NCBI GenBank assembly: GCA_041545745.1
Contig: CP168152.1
Location: forward strand, 4,516,001 to 4,580,000
Direction of reading: 5' to 3'
Source of the DNA: Stenotrophomonas indicatrix
Lineage (GTDB): Bacteria > Pseudomonadota > Gammaproteobacteria > Xanthomonadales > Xanthomonadaceae
DNA: 64,000 bases
The position numbers and the translations under genes were made by a program. Positions 1 through 8,076 of the stretch are shown piece after piece (positions within the stretch are counted from its first letter, which is position 1; each line of letters starts with the position of its first letter). The notes under the pieces are model-generated. The model did no database searches and was not told the origin of the DNA. It saw only the letters and a program-made list of their open reading frames with translations.

Positions 1-162
1 ATGCAGCGTGGGCTCGGTCATGAGGGCGTTCCTGGGAGATGTGGCCGCTATTGTAGAGCCGCGCCGTGCTGGGCTGCTTTGCGGCGTCGGCGCCCCGTCC
101 TTTCAGGCGATATGCAAGCGATAATGCGCGGCGCAAGGACACCATTCCAACAGGGGGAATAC

Positions 163-789
163 ATGAAGTCGATCATTACGCTGGCACTGCTGCTGTTGCT
201 CACCGGCTGTGGCATCCGCACCGAAGTGGTGCGCGTGAACGTGCCGGACATTCGGGTGAACCCGGAGCAGGGCCCGGTGGTGGTGGTGGCCCCGGTGCGT
301 GACAACCGCCCCCAGTACTTCCCGCAGGTGCAATCGGCGGCGCGTGCGAAGAACATCGGCGGTGTCATCCGTGCTGGCAATGGTGTACTGGTGGAACTGG
401 AAACTTCCACGGCCTCGGACAAGGCCCGCGAGATCATGATCCAAGCGCTGCGCAACATGGGTTACAGGACTGCCGACAAGTGCGAGACATCGTGTACGCA
501 TCTGGACGCCACGCTGAACGATTTTTCGGTAAGTGCTCCGGTGAATGTTTGGCGCGCCGCGACGTACACCCAGCAGATGCTTGCAGACATCGCGGTACAG
601 GTGACGGCACGCAAGGATGGCCAGACGCGCACCTTCACGATTACCGGCCATGGCGCAAACATCTTCCAGGTAGCCTCGCGGGAGAACTGGGAGATCGCAC
701 TGGAGCGCGCGGTGAAGAGCTTCACCAGCAGCCTGCAGCAGTCCATGTCCGAGCAGGATGCGGCCACCCCGACAGGTGCGCAGGACTGA
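163..789 (+). CDS. YajG-family lipoprotein
   Basis: Predicted 208-residue outer-membrane or periplasmic lipoprotein. The N-terminus has a short lipoprotein signal with a lipobox LTGC around residues 13-16, so lipidation at Cys16 is expected. The C-terminal half (an AVQVTA stretch, then a region rich in F/Q/S ending in alternating Ala/Val helices) resembles the YajG family, whose function is poorly defined. I chose the ATG at 163 because a strong AGGGGGAA ribosome-binding site lies just upstream and the signal peptide begins there; the open frame extends further upstream without coding features. It is followed by SMAG palindromes and stands alone. Family assignment is by resemblance only. Confidence 0.75.
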   Translation: MKSIITLALLLLLTGCGIRTEVVRVNVPDIRVNPEQGPVVVVAPVRDNRPQYFPQVQSAARAKNIGGVIRAGNGVLVELETSTASDKAREIMIQALRNMGYRTADKCETSCTHLDATLNDFSVSAPVNVWRAATYTQQMLADIAVQVTARKDGQTRTFTITGHGANIFQVASRENWEIALERAVKSFTSSLQQSMSEQDAATPTGAQD

Positions 790-805
790 CTGCCGCCCGG
801 CCAAG

Positions 806-870
806 GTAGAGCCGAGCCTGCACGACTGGCCTTGCTGCGGAGAGCAGCCGAGCATGGGCTCGGCTCTGCA
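806..870. repeat. SMAG palindromes (GAGCCGAGC stem)
   Basis: A GTAG-headed element (GTAGAGCCGAGC at 806-817) is followed by an inverted copy whose stem pairs GCCGAGC with GGCTCGGC around 847-864. This is the paired, head-outward arrangement expected of SMAG/REP elements. It separates the lipoprotein gene from the convergent phosphatase-like gene. Confidence 0.75.
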
Positions 871-878
871 ACGAACGC

Positions 879-1205
879 TCAGCGCAGGAAGGGCGGCACT
901 TTCCGTTTCAGCAGCTCAATCAGCACCGGGTCCATGTACTCGTAGTCATCCGGAATATCCAGGCAGATCACCCTCTTGCCCTTCAGCCAAGGCTTGTAGC
1001 GGCTGGACAGCCGGTTGCGGTGTGCCCGCTCCATCACGAACACCAGGTCGGCCCACTGCAGCAGCTCTGGGCTGAGGATCTCCTCGGCGTCAGCGAGCAG
1101 CCCGGCCGAGGCGGTCTCGATGCCCGGCCAATCGGCGAACACCTGCTCGGCCGTGGGGCTGCGCAGGCGGTTCTGGCTGCAGAGGAAGAGAACCTTGCGG
1201 GTCAT
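879..1205 (-). CDS. Low-molecular-weight protein tyrosine phosphatase-like protein
   Basis: Protein of 108 residues beginning with the fold of low-molecular-weight phosphotyrosine phosphatases: a hydrophobic strand, then CSQNRLRSPT around residues 9-18, which fits the catalytic C(X)5R(S/T) loop. It is shorter than typical family members (about 150 residues) and lacks the usual C-terminal DPY acid loop; a DP pair occurs in DDYEYMDPVL near residue 92. It may therefore be a compact phosphatase or an inactive relative. It is convergent with the lipoprotein gene and preceded by a GGGGTC hairpin. The ribosome-binding site is weak. Confidence 0.75.
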   Translation of the reverse strand: MTRKVLFLCSQNRLRSPTAEQVFADWPGIETASAGLLADAEEILSPELLQWADLVFVMERAHRNRLSSRYKPWLKGKRVICLDIPDDYEYMDPVLIELLKRKVPPFLR

Positions 1206-1219
1206 GGACGCAGCGTATC

Positions 1220-1260
1220 GGGGTCGGATCCCTTTTCCAACGGAGAAGGGCGCTGACCCT
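1220..1260. repeat. GGGGTC-type hairpin (family B)
   Basis: Imperfect inverted repeat starting GGGGTCGGATCCC and ending GGGCGCTGACCC, in the 134-bp gap between two divergent genes. It is the most degenerate of five related hairpins in this window (others at 2105, 11418, 17628 and 28802). Confidence 0.65.
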
Positions 1261-1339
1261 GCGCAGTACCTTCAGAGACGTTGCATGGCCGCCGTAGGCT
1301 TCATCAGCGATCATGGGCTATCGCACCCTGGACACGCCC

Positions 1340-2050
1340 ATGATCACCAAAGATGACCTGTTGCAGGAGTTCGGAGAGGTTACCGAGGTCCACGGCTGCT
1401 ACTTCGCCATGTACCCCGTGGCGACATTCGATCTTCATTGCTGCGTGAGGATCACCGCTGGCCAGGATCTCGTGGTTGTCTCAAAGAACACCAACGACCC
1501 GGAATTCGCCTCCAGCGTGGCACTGGCGGCGCCAGCTGGGATGCCCCACGACAGACCAACGATCTTCGAGATTCCGGCCAACGCCTATGGGTTCACCCAC
1601 GCAATGGCGGTGCCCAGCACGTATCACGGGTTCCTCAACCAGATCGAGGGTCGTGCGAACCTTTTCCTGTGCCTGCCAATCTTCCGATGTGAGTTCAGCG
1701 GCGAGGAATCAGCAGAGGAGTTCCGCCTGGCGGCGACGCATGTCGTTCCGGTCTACGAGTGGGACAGAACCGTGCAACCCAGGATCAGCGTGTACTTCGA
1801 CAACCCCCACACCGGAGGCGGCACGGACGAGTCCGGCGCCCTCGTGCCGCTGCATGTACTTCTGGCGGAAATCGAGAATCTGAGCGGCGTTGGCGACGGC
1901 TTCATCGAGATCACCAACTACCGGGGCGAGGTGATCGAGGTGCTGTCGCCGGAGGAAGGCAACTACGTGCTGATCCGCAACCGGCAGGACGAAGAGGTGA
2001 TGGACCGTGCTCGGCTGGTGGCGGCAGTGGAGACGTTCACCACCGACTGA
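1340..2050 (+). CDS. Hypothetical protein
   Basis: A 236-residue protein that I do not recognise. It has no signal peptide and no membrane segment. The sequence is acidic and mixed alpha/beta, with a run of small and aliphatic residues in the middle and a C-terminal region around residues 185-215 (FIEITNYRGEVIEVLSPEEG) suggesting beta hairpins. The ATG at 1340 gives a plausible N-terminus (MITKDDLLQEFG); another start nine codons upstream (1313) is possible, and neither has a clear ribosome-binding site. Codon use matches its neighbours. Being flanked by hairpin repeats on both sides, it is transcriptionally isolated. Size and composition are compatible with an immunity-type or cytosolic accessory protein, but that is a guess. 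Confidence 0.65.
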   Translation: MITKDDLLQEFGEVTEVHGCYFAMYPVATFDLHCCVRITAGQDLVVVSKNTNDPEFASSVALAAPAGMPHDRPTIFEIPANAYGFTHAMAVPSTYHGFLNQIEGRANLFLCLPIFRCEFSGEESAEEFRLAATHVVPVYEWDRTVQPRISVYFDNPHTGGGTDESGALVPLHVLLAEIENLSGVGDGFIEITNYRGEVIEVLSPEEGNYVLIRNRQDEEVMDRARLVAAVETFTTD

Positions 2051-2104
2051 CGGCCAGCTGCCGTTGTAAGGCCGGGCCTATGCTCGGCTGAGTTTTCCCG
2101 CGTT

Positions 2105-2141
2105 GGGGTCAGAGCCCTCCCTACGGGAGGGATCCGACCCC
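2105..2141. repeat. GGGGTC-type hairpin (family B) between convergent genes
   Basis: Inverted repeat GGGGTCAGAGCCCTCCC / GGGAGGGATCCGACCCC with a three-base loop. It lies between the 3' ends of the hypothetical gene and uvrD and could terminate transcription from both sides, although there is no T-run. A decayed SMAG-like element sits just before it (about 2065-2090). Confidence 0.7.
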
Positions 2142-2149
2142 GACGGTGA

Positions 2150-4342
2150 TCAGATCACCGTCAGGTTGGCATACGCCATCACCAGCCACTTGCTGCCGGC
2201 GTCGGCGAATTCGACCTGCACGCGTGCGTGGGCGCCGTTGCCTTCGTAGTCGGTCACCATGCCTTCGCCGAACTTGGGATGGGTGACCAGCGCGCCGAGC
2301 TTGACTGGCGGCGCCTCGATCGAGGCATGGCCCATCACCCGGCTGGCGCCCATCGAGGCCGGTCGCGAGACCTGCACCTTCGGCCGCACTTCATGCAGCA
2401 GCTCGCGCGGGATCTCGCGCAGGAAGCGCGACGGCAGGCTGTAGTTGTCCTGGCCGTGGATGCGCCGCGATTCGGCATAGCTCAGCACCAGCTTCTGTCG
2501 CGCACGGGTGATGCCAACGTAGGCCAGCCGACGTTCTTCTTCCAGCCGCCCGCTTTCCTCCAGCGACCGTGCGCTGGGGAACAGTCCCTCTTCCACGCCG
2601 GCCAGGAACACCAGCGGGAATTCCAGGCCCTTGGCCGAGTGCAGCGTCATCAGCTGCACACCCTCCTCGCCCGCCTGCGCCTGGCCTTCACCGGCTTCCA
2701 GCGCGGCATAGGCCAGGAACGCGACCAGCTCGTCCATGTCCTCGCCCACTTCCTCGATGTCGTCGGCACGACGCACGAAGCGCGAGGCCACCGACACCAG
2801 TTCGTCGAGGTTGTCGGTGCGCGATTCCGAATCCAGCGCGTTGCGGCTTTCCTTGCTCCAGTGCTCGCGCAGCTGCGAGCGCACCAGGACATGGTCCACG
2901 CGCTCGGCCAGGGTCATCTGCAGGGTCTGTGCCTGCAGTTCATTGACCAGCACCAGGAAGCCGGCCAGCGCGTTGCGCGCACGCGCCGCCAGTGCACTGC
3001 CCTGGGTCACCAGCATGGTCGCTTCCCACAGCGAGATGCCCTGGGCGCGCGCTTCGCGGCGCACTTCGTCCAGCGTGCGGTCACCGATGCCACGCGTGGG
3101 CGTGTTCACTGCGCGCTCGAACGCAGCGTCGTCGTTGCGGTTGGACAGCAGGCGCAGGTACGCCAATGCATCCTTCACTTCGGCGCGCTCGAAGAAGCGC
3201 ATGCCGCCATACACGCGGTACGGCACCTGTTCGCTCAGCAGCGCCTCTTCCAGCGCGCGCGACTGCGCGTTGCTGCGGTAGAGCACGGCCACTTCGGTAT
3301 AGCTGCCACCGTCGCGCACCCACTGCCGCGCACGCTCGACGATGTAGCGCGCCTCATCCATCTCGTTGTACGCCGCGTACAGGTCGATCGGATCGCCGTC
3401 ACCGCTGTCGGTCCACAGCTGCTTGCCGATGCGGTCCGGGTTGTGCGCGATCACCGCGTTGGCGGCATTGAGGATGTTGGCGGTGGAGCGGTAGTTCTGT
3501 TCCAGGCGGATGGTCTGCGCGCCCGGGAAATCGCGCAGGAAGCCCTGCACGTTCTCGACCTTGGCGCCGCGCCAGCCATAGATGGCCTGGTCATCGTCGC
3601 CGACAACGAACACGTGGCCCTCATGCCCGGCCAGTACACGCACGAAGGCGTACTGGATGGCGTTGGTATCCTGGAATTCGTCCACCAGGATCTCGCGGAA
3701 CCGCGCACGGTAATGCGACAGCAACGGCGGGTTGTCGCGCAGCAGTTCGTGCGCGCGCAGCAGCAGCTCGGCGAAATCGACCAGGCCGGCGCGGTCGCAG
3801 CGCGCCTGGTACTCGGCATAGGCCTGGCGCATGGTTTCCAGCCATGCGTCGTTCGGCTCGGGCTGGATGTGCTGCGGGCGGCGGCCCTCATCCTTCTGCG
3901 CGTTGATCCACCAGGCAATCTGCTTGGGCGGGTACTTGCCGTCATCCAGCTCCAGCGCCTGTACCACGCGCTTGACCAGCCGCAGCTGATCGTCCGAATC
4001 CATCACCTGGAAGCTTTCCGGCAGCTTGGCGTCCTGCCAGTGCAGGCGCAGCAGGCGGTTGGCCAGGCCGTGGAAGGTGCCGATCCACATGCCGCGGCTG
4101 CCATGCGGCAGCTGCGCGTCGATGCGATGGCGCATCTCTCCGGCGGCCTTGTTGGTGAAGGTCACCGCGAAGATGCCGTGGGTCGGCACGCCTTCGACTT
4201 CATGCAGCCAGGCAATGCGGTGGGTGAGTACGCGCGTCTTGCCCGACCCGGCACCGGCCAGCACCAGGTGGTGACCGAGGGGAGCGGAGACGGCTTCGCG
4301 CTGGGCCGGGTTCAGGCCATCAAGCAAGTGGGAGACATCCAT
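2150..4342 (-). CDS. uvrD: DNA helicase II UvrD
   Basis: Superfamily 1A 3'-5' DNA helicase of 730 residues, the normal UvrD length, acting in nucleotide excision repair and methyl-directed mismatch repair. The N-terminus closely follows Escherichia coli UvrD. Walker A AGAGSGKT lies at residues 29-36, followed by the TFTNKAA motif Ia, the Walker B region LVDEFQDTN, GDDDQAIYGWRGA, LEQNYRS, and motifs V/VI (TLHSAKGLEFP; RRLAYVGITRA). The C-terminal tail ends in a KFGEG...KWLVMAYA segment typical of UvrD rather than Rep. A perfect GGAGGA ribosome-binding site precedes the ATG, and the upstream FAD oxidoreductase ends only 9 bp away, so the two are probably co-transcribed. Confidence 0.97.
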   Translation of the reverse strand: MDVSHLLDGLNPAQREAVSAPLGHHLVLAGAGSGKTRVLTHRIAWLHEVEGVPTHGIFAVTFTNKAAGEMRHRIDAQLPHGSRGMWIGTFHGLANRLLRLHWQDAKLPESFQVMDSDDQLRLVKRVVQALELDDGKYPPKQIAWWINAQKDEGRRPQHIQPEPNDAWLETMRQAYAEYQARCDRAGLVDFAELLLRAHELLRDNPPLLSHYRARFREILVDEFQDTNAIQYAFVRVLAGHEGHVFVVGDDDQAIYGWRGAKVENVQGFLRDFPGAQTIRLEQNYRSTANILNAANAVIAHNPDRIGKQLWTDSGDGDPIDLYAAYNEMDEARYIVERARQWVRDGGSYTEVAVLYRSNAQSRALEEALLSEQVPYRVYGGMRFFERAEVKDALAYLRLLSNRNDDAAFERAVNTPTRGIGDRTLDEVRREARAQGISLWEATMLVTQGSALAARARNALAGFLVLVNELQAQTLQMTLAERVDHVLVRSQLREHWSKESRNALDSESRTDNLDELVSVASRFVRRADDIEEVGEDMDELVAFLAYAALEAGEGQAQAGEEGVQLMTLHSAKGLEFPLVFLAGVEEGLFPSARSLEESGRLEEERRLAYVGITRARQKLVLSYAESRRIHGQDNYSLPSRFLREIPRELLHEVRPKVQVSRPASMGASRVMGHASIEAPPVKLGALVTHPKFGEGMVTDYEGNGAHARVQVEFADAGSKWLVMAYANLTVI

Positions 4343-4351
4343 TCCTCCATT

Positions 4352-5755
4352 TTACGGCATCGACGTCGCAGCTCCTGCGACCACCTGTGCGGCCAGTGCC
4401 TGTGCCTGCTGACGCAGTTCAGGCACCGCCAGGCTTTCCCACAGGCTGCCGATGCGCAGGCTGCCGAGTACGCCCAGGCGCGCCTGCGGCTGGCCGCCCA
4501 CTGCGCACAACCGGTCGCCCGGCACACTGCTGTCCAGGCCCAGCCCATGCGGGCCGGGACGGGCCAGTCCATCGGCCTGCAGCTGCTGCAGCAAGGGGTT
4601 GCGCAGCGCCGAGGCGCGGGTTTCCACGCCCGTGGCATTGACCACCGCACCGATCGTCCACTGCACGTTGCCGCCGCCCGCCTCGCGGCCCGACAGCCAC
4701 AGGGCGTCCCCGTCGCGCCACACGCGTTGCAGGCGGGCGCGGTGGACGCGCAGCTGGCCGCTGGCCTGCAGCGCCTGCAACTGCTCGGCCACCGGTTCAG
4801 CGATGCGGTGGCGGTGCACATCCCAGTAGCGCACCACGTGGCGCAGGAAGCGGCGCTGGTCGGCCTCGCCCAGACTAAGCCACAGTGCCTGGCCGTGCGG
4901 GCGGATGCGATCCATCACGCCCTGCCACGGGATGCCATCGGCCTGTGCCTGCCGTGCGTGCTGGCGCAGTGCACGCAGGCGCTGGCGCAGGGTCATCGTC
5001 AGCAGCTCCTGCGGGTCGAACGCCGGCAGGCCACCGTGTGCATGCGGCAACGGCAGCAGGCCATGGCGCGAGATCACGTGCAGCGGCCCGCTATGGCCGC
5101 CGGCCACCAACGCCAGCACGGTGTCGGCCATGCTCAGCCCGGAGCCGACGATGGCCAGTGCATGACCACCAGCCAGCGTGCGTACGCCGTCGTAATCCCA
5201 GGCTTCGACCACGTCATCGGCATGCAGCGCATCGGCGCCGTCCACCGGCAGCGGCCGCATGCTGTTGCCGGTGGCGATCACCACCTGCGCTGCACGCAGC
5301 GTTGGGCCATCGCCCAACTGCAGTTGGCAACCGTGGTCATCCGGCTGCATCGCCAGCACCGGCTGGGCCACGATCTGCAGTCGCGCCGCACTGGCAGTGA
5401 CCGCTTCGTCCAGGCGCTGCTGCAGGTAGGCAGCGAAGTAGTGGCGACACACATAGCGTTCGCCCAGCACCTCGCGCGCCTCGCCCGGATAGGCGTTGGC
5501 GGCCTGCAGGAAATCGAGGAAGTCGCCGGGCTGGTCGGGGAAGGCGCTCATCTTCGCCGCCGGCACATTCAGCAGATGCTCCGGCCACGGCGTGGCATAG
5601 GCGATGCCCTGTGCCAGCTGCGAGGCCGGCTCGAAGATGGCCAGCGCCAACGGCGCCACGGCCTGGCGCAACACCTGGATCGCCACCAGCACGCCGGCCG
5701 CACCACCACCGATGATCGCCAGGTCCAGTTCGCCATTACGCGGTGAATCAGTCAT
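4352..5755 (-). CDS. FAD/NAD(P)-binding oxidoreductase
   Basis: Cytosolic flavoprotein of about 467 residues. A dinucleotide-binding Rossmann motif (LAIIGGGAAGVLVA) sits at residues 10-23, and a second nucleotide-binding strand (ALAIVGSGLSMAD) lies near residue 200. This two-motif layout and the segment AYATPWPEHLLNVPA fit the FAD-NAD(P)-binding family (YdhS/HcnB-like, NAD_binding_9), whose substrates are mostly unknown. I chose the ATG at 5755; an in-frame start six codons upstream (5773) cannot be excluded. It sits between the cardiolipin synthase-like gene and uvrD, all on the minus strand and closely spaced. Confidence 0.82.
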   Translation of the reverse strand: MTDSPRNGELDLAIIGGGAAGVLVAIQVLRQAVAPLALAIFEPASQLAQGIAYATPWPEHLLNVPAAKMSAFPDQPGDFLDFLQAANAYPGEAREVLGERYVCRHYFAAYLQQRLDEAVTASAARLQIVAQPVLAMQPDDHGCQLQLGDGPTLRAAQVVIATGNSMRPLPVDGADALHADDVVEAWDYDGVRTLAGGHALAIVGSGLSMADTVLALVAGGHSGPLHVISRHGLLPLPHAHGGLPAFDPQELLTMTLRQRLRALRQHARQAQADGIPWQGVMDRIRPHGQALWLSLGEADQRRFLRHVVRYWDVHRHRIAEPVAEQLQALQASGQLRVHRARLQRVWRDGDALWLSGREAGGGNVQWTIGAVVNATGVETRASALRNPLLQQLQADGLARPGPHGLGLDSSVPGDRLCAVGGQPQARLGVLGSLRIGSLWESLAVPELRQQAQALAAQVVAGAATSMP

Positions 5756-5797
5756 GCGCCGATTGTAGGCCATCGGCCCTGCCGGACTGGCGCCGGC

Positions 5798-7219
5798 CTA
5801 CATCAACGCATCGGCCAGGCGCGCGATGCCCTCGCGGCTGCGCAGCCACGCCGGACGCTTGCGCCACTGTTCCAGGTCCAGCAGGCGCGACTGGCGCAGG
5901 TAGTCGTCCTCGATGGTGCACAACTGCGTGACCAGTTGCCGGTCGTAGCAGATCAGGCCGATTTCGGCATTCAGCGCGAACGAGCGGATATCCATGTTGA
6001 TCGATCCGAGCACGGCGATGTGCTCGTCCACGCTCATGTGCTTGGCATGCAGGAACTGCGGCTCGTACAGCGCGATCTGCACCCCACAGCGCAGCAGCTC
6101 GTCGTAGTAGGCCTCCTGCGCCCATGAGGTCAGCCGCTGGTTGTTGCTGGCCGACAGGATCAGCTGCACCTGCACGCCGGACAGTGCGGCGATGCGCAGT
6201 GCACTCAGCGTCGCTTCGTCGGGCACGAAGTACGGCGTCACCATCACCAGCCGCCGCCGGGCAAGATGGATCAGCGCGGCCACCGCATCGCGCGCGTTGC
6301 TGTAGGGGTAGGCCGGGCCGCTGGGCAGCAGCTGGGTGGCGATGTCCTCGCTGCACACCGGCACGTCGGCGATGACGTCCAGGCGCTGCCCGGTTTCGAT
6401 GTACCAGTCGCTGGCGAACACCGCTTCAAGGTGCGCCACCGCCGGCCCGCGTACGCGCGCTACCAGCTCGCGGTTGGGGTGGCCGGCAACGAATTCAGGC
6501 CGCGCCAGGTTCTGCGAACCAACGTAGCCCACTTCGTTGTCGATCACCGCGATCTTGCGGTGGTTGCGCAGGTCCATGCGCCCGCTGCGGCGCCAGCGCA
6601 AGCCGCCGGGCAGCATCGCGCGCACTTCAACGTCACGTGACCGCAGCCGCTTGCTGTACGCACGCAGGCCGCGCTTGGCGCCGACCGCATCCAGCAGCAC
6701 GCGGCACTGCACGCCACGCGCTGCGGCACGCTGCAGGGCTTCGACGATGGCCTCACCCACCGTGTCATCGAACATCAGGTAATACAGCAGGTGCACGCGG
6801 TCCTGGGCCTGGTCGATGTCGGCGATCAGGTTGTGCAGTGATTCGTCGTAGTCGGTCAGCAGATCGACCGCGTTGCCATGCACCGGCATGAAATCGCCTT
6901 GGCGCTGCACCAGCGGCACCACTTCGGCGCTGGCCGAATCGGGCTGTGGCGTCCAGCGCAGGCGGCGCTGCAGCGCCTGTTCCTCGCGGATCACCTGGGA
7001 TGCCTCGGCCTGCCGACGGATACGTTCGCGCGACAGCCACGGGTGCCCGAACAGCAGGTAGAGCGGCAGGCCCAGCAGCGGCACGAAACCGACCAGCAGC
7101 AGCCAGCTGCGCGCCGCGCCCGGCGTGGTTCGGGTGGGAATCCAGCACAACGCCACCAGCCGGATCAGCCAGTCGATCAACAGCAGGTACGAGCCCAGCA
7201 GCCACTCGAACAGCATCAT
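5798..7219 (-). CDS. Cardiolipin synthase-like phospholipase D protein
   Basis: Inner-membrane protein of 473 residues with two N-terminal membrane helices (residues 1-25 and about 35-55), the arrangement of ClsA-type cardiolipin synthases that condense phosphatidylglycerol molecules. Both HKD motifs are visible: HRKIAVID followed by GSQN, and HAKHMSVD followed by GSIN. The open frame continues about 64 codons upstream, but that part reads through a terminator and SMAG DNA, so the ATG at 7219 directly ahead of the first membrane helix is the likely start. The ribosome-binding site is weak. It could be another PLD-family transferase, but length and topology fit Cls. Confidence 0.88.
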   Translation of the reverse strand: MMLFEWLLGSYLLLIDWLIRLVALCWIPTRTTPGAARSWLLLVGFVPLLGLPLYLLFGHPWLSRERIRRQAEASQVIREEQALQRRLRWTPQPDSASAEVVPLVQRQGDFMPVHGNAVDLLTDYDESLHNLIADIDQAQDRVHLLYYLMFDDTVGEAIVEALQRAAARGVQCRVLLDAVGAKRGLRAYSKRLRSRDVEVRAMLPGGLRWRRSGRMDLRNHRKIAVIDNEVGYVGSQNLARPEFVAGHPNRELVARVRGPAVAHLEAVFASDWYIETGQRLDVIADVPVCSEDIATQLLPSGPAYPYSNARDAVAALIHLARRRLVMVTPYFVPDEATLSALRIAALSGVQVQLILSASNNQRLTSWAQEAYYDELLRCGVQIALYEPQFLHAKHMSVDEHIAVLGSINMDIRSFALNAEIGLICYDRQLVTQLCTIEDDYLRQSRLLDLEQWRKRPAWLRSREGIARLADALM

Positions 7220-7265
7220 GCGCGCCCGTCGGGAGGGTGATGGGCCATTCTGCCCAGCGGGGTGG

Positions 7266-7345
7266 GTAGAGTCGAGCCGCGCCAAGCGTGCCGACCAACG
7301 GTCGGCACCCACCGGGGTCGGAACGAGTCGACCAAGGTCGACACC
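7266..7345. repeat. SMAG-like palindromes
   Basis: A GTAG head at 7266 is followed by two palindromes with different stems: GTGCCGACC/GGTCGGCAC at about 7289-7308 and GTCGACC/GGTCGAC at 7327-7342. They lie between the rpmG terminator and the start of the cardiolipin synthase-like gene. Confidence 0.65.
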
Positions 7346-7365
7346 TATCGGGGGCGGGGGGCCAC

Positions 7366-7396
7366 AAAAAAACCCGCCACGAGGGCGGGTTTTTTC
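7366..7396 (-). terminator. Rho-independent terminator of rpmB-rpmG
   Basis: GC-rich stem AACCCGCC/GGCGGGTT with a short ACGAG loop, flanked by an A-run on one side and a T-run on the other. It lies 26 bp past the rpmG stop, so it should end the ribosomal protein operon before the downstream cls-like gene. The symmetric A/T flanks would also allow function from the plus strand. Confidence 0.9.
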
Positions 7397-7421
7397 GGAG
7401 GCAATCAGCAATCCTTGCGGA

Positions 7422-7586
7422 TTACTTGATCTTGCCTTCCTTGTACGGGACGTGCTTGCGCACGACCGGATCGTACTTGGAGAATTCCATCTTCCCCGGG
7501 GTGTTCTTCTTGTTCTTGTCGGTCGTGTAGAAGTGACCGGTACCAGCGGTCGAAATCATACGGACCTTATCGCGCTTGCCTGCCAT
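7422..7586 (-). CDS. rpmG: 50S ribosomal protein L33
   Basis: A 54-residue basic protein beginning [20 protein letters not shown] and ending in VPYKEGKIK, the classical cysteine-free L33 of the large ribosomal subunit. It lacks the CxxC zinc pairs found in C+ paralogues. A GAGGAG ribosome-binding site lies upstream. The gene follows rpmB by 13 bp, the usual rpmBG operon, and is closed by a strong terminator. Confidence 0.97.
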   Translation of the reverse strand: MAGKRDKVRMISTAGTGHFYTTDKNKKNTPGKMEFSKYDPVVRKHVPYKEGKIK

Positions 7587-7599
7587 GATCGTCTACTCC

Positions 7600-7836
7600 T
7601 CAGACCTTTTCGCCGCGCGCACGCAGCTCAGCCAGAACGGAATCGATACCGTTCTTGTCGATGGTGCGCAGTGCATGCGCGGAAACACGAAGCTTCACCC
7701 AGCGGTTCTCGCTGGCAACCCAGAAGCGGCGCTCGTGCAGATTCGGCAGGAAACGACGACGGGTCTTGTTGTTGGCGTGCGAGACGTTGTTACCCGTCTG
7801 CACTCGCTTGCCGGAAACCTGGCATACGCGGGACAT
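7600..7836 (-). CDS. rpmB: 50S ribosomal protein L28
   Basis: A 78-residue basic protein of the large ribosomal subunit. It shows the L28 pattern [20 protein letters not shown], then [19 protein letters not shown], with the full family length. A GAGGTG ribosome-binding site sits nine bases before the ATG. It is the first gene of rpmB-rpmG. About 160 bp upstream is a sigma70-like promoter candidate, leaving a long, potentially structured leader. Confidence 0.98.
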   Translation of the reverse strand: MSRVCQVSGKRVQTGNNVSHANNKTRRRFLPNLHERRFWVASENRWVKLRVSAHALRTIDKNGIDSVLAELRARGEKV

Positions 7837-8003
7837 GGCGCACCTCGATAGTAAGTTTTGTCAGCCCGTAGCCCGGGAGACGGCGGCCTCGGTGGTTGCC
7901 CACCACACGTCAAGAGAATCAAAGGGTTACGCTGGCGTTGGGCGGCCGGGGACGTGCTCCCGGGGGCGCCGCCCGGCACGAAACCGGACACAGCGAGCCG
8001 CGC

Positions 8004-8032
8004 ATTATGCACGCAATCAAGACCTTGCGCAA
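8004..8032 (-). promoter_or_regulatory. Candidate sigma70 promoter for rpmB-rpmG
   Basis: On the minus strand TTGCGC and CATAAT are separated by exactly 17 bases. This is the best promoter match in the 240-bp gap upstream of rpmB. It would give a leader of roughly 160 nt containing CCCGGGAG (7872-7879) and CTCCCGGG (7957-7964) arms and an internal GGTGG/CCACC hairpin. Judged by eye only. Confidence 0.45.
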
Positions 8033-8076
8033 CTTACCCACAGGCCATGCCTGAATGCGATGGCGATGCCCTGCCC

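Noticed and set aside
1..162. Open frame continuing from the window start into the YajG-type lipoprotein
   Set aside because: The lipoprotein signal and a strong ribosome-binding site define the start at 163. The upstream part contains a decayed SMAG-like GTAGAGCC unit near 53 and no coding signature.
2228..5746. Very long open frame (over 1100 codons) on the strand opposite uvrD and the FAD oxidoreductase
   Set aside because: It mirrors two genes with intact family motifs. In DNA this GC-rich, long antisense frames arise by codon bias; its translation is repetitive in His/Gln/Arg/Ala with no recognisable domain. Similar shadows lie opposite czcA (13816-16050) and the S46 peptidase (39740-42217).
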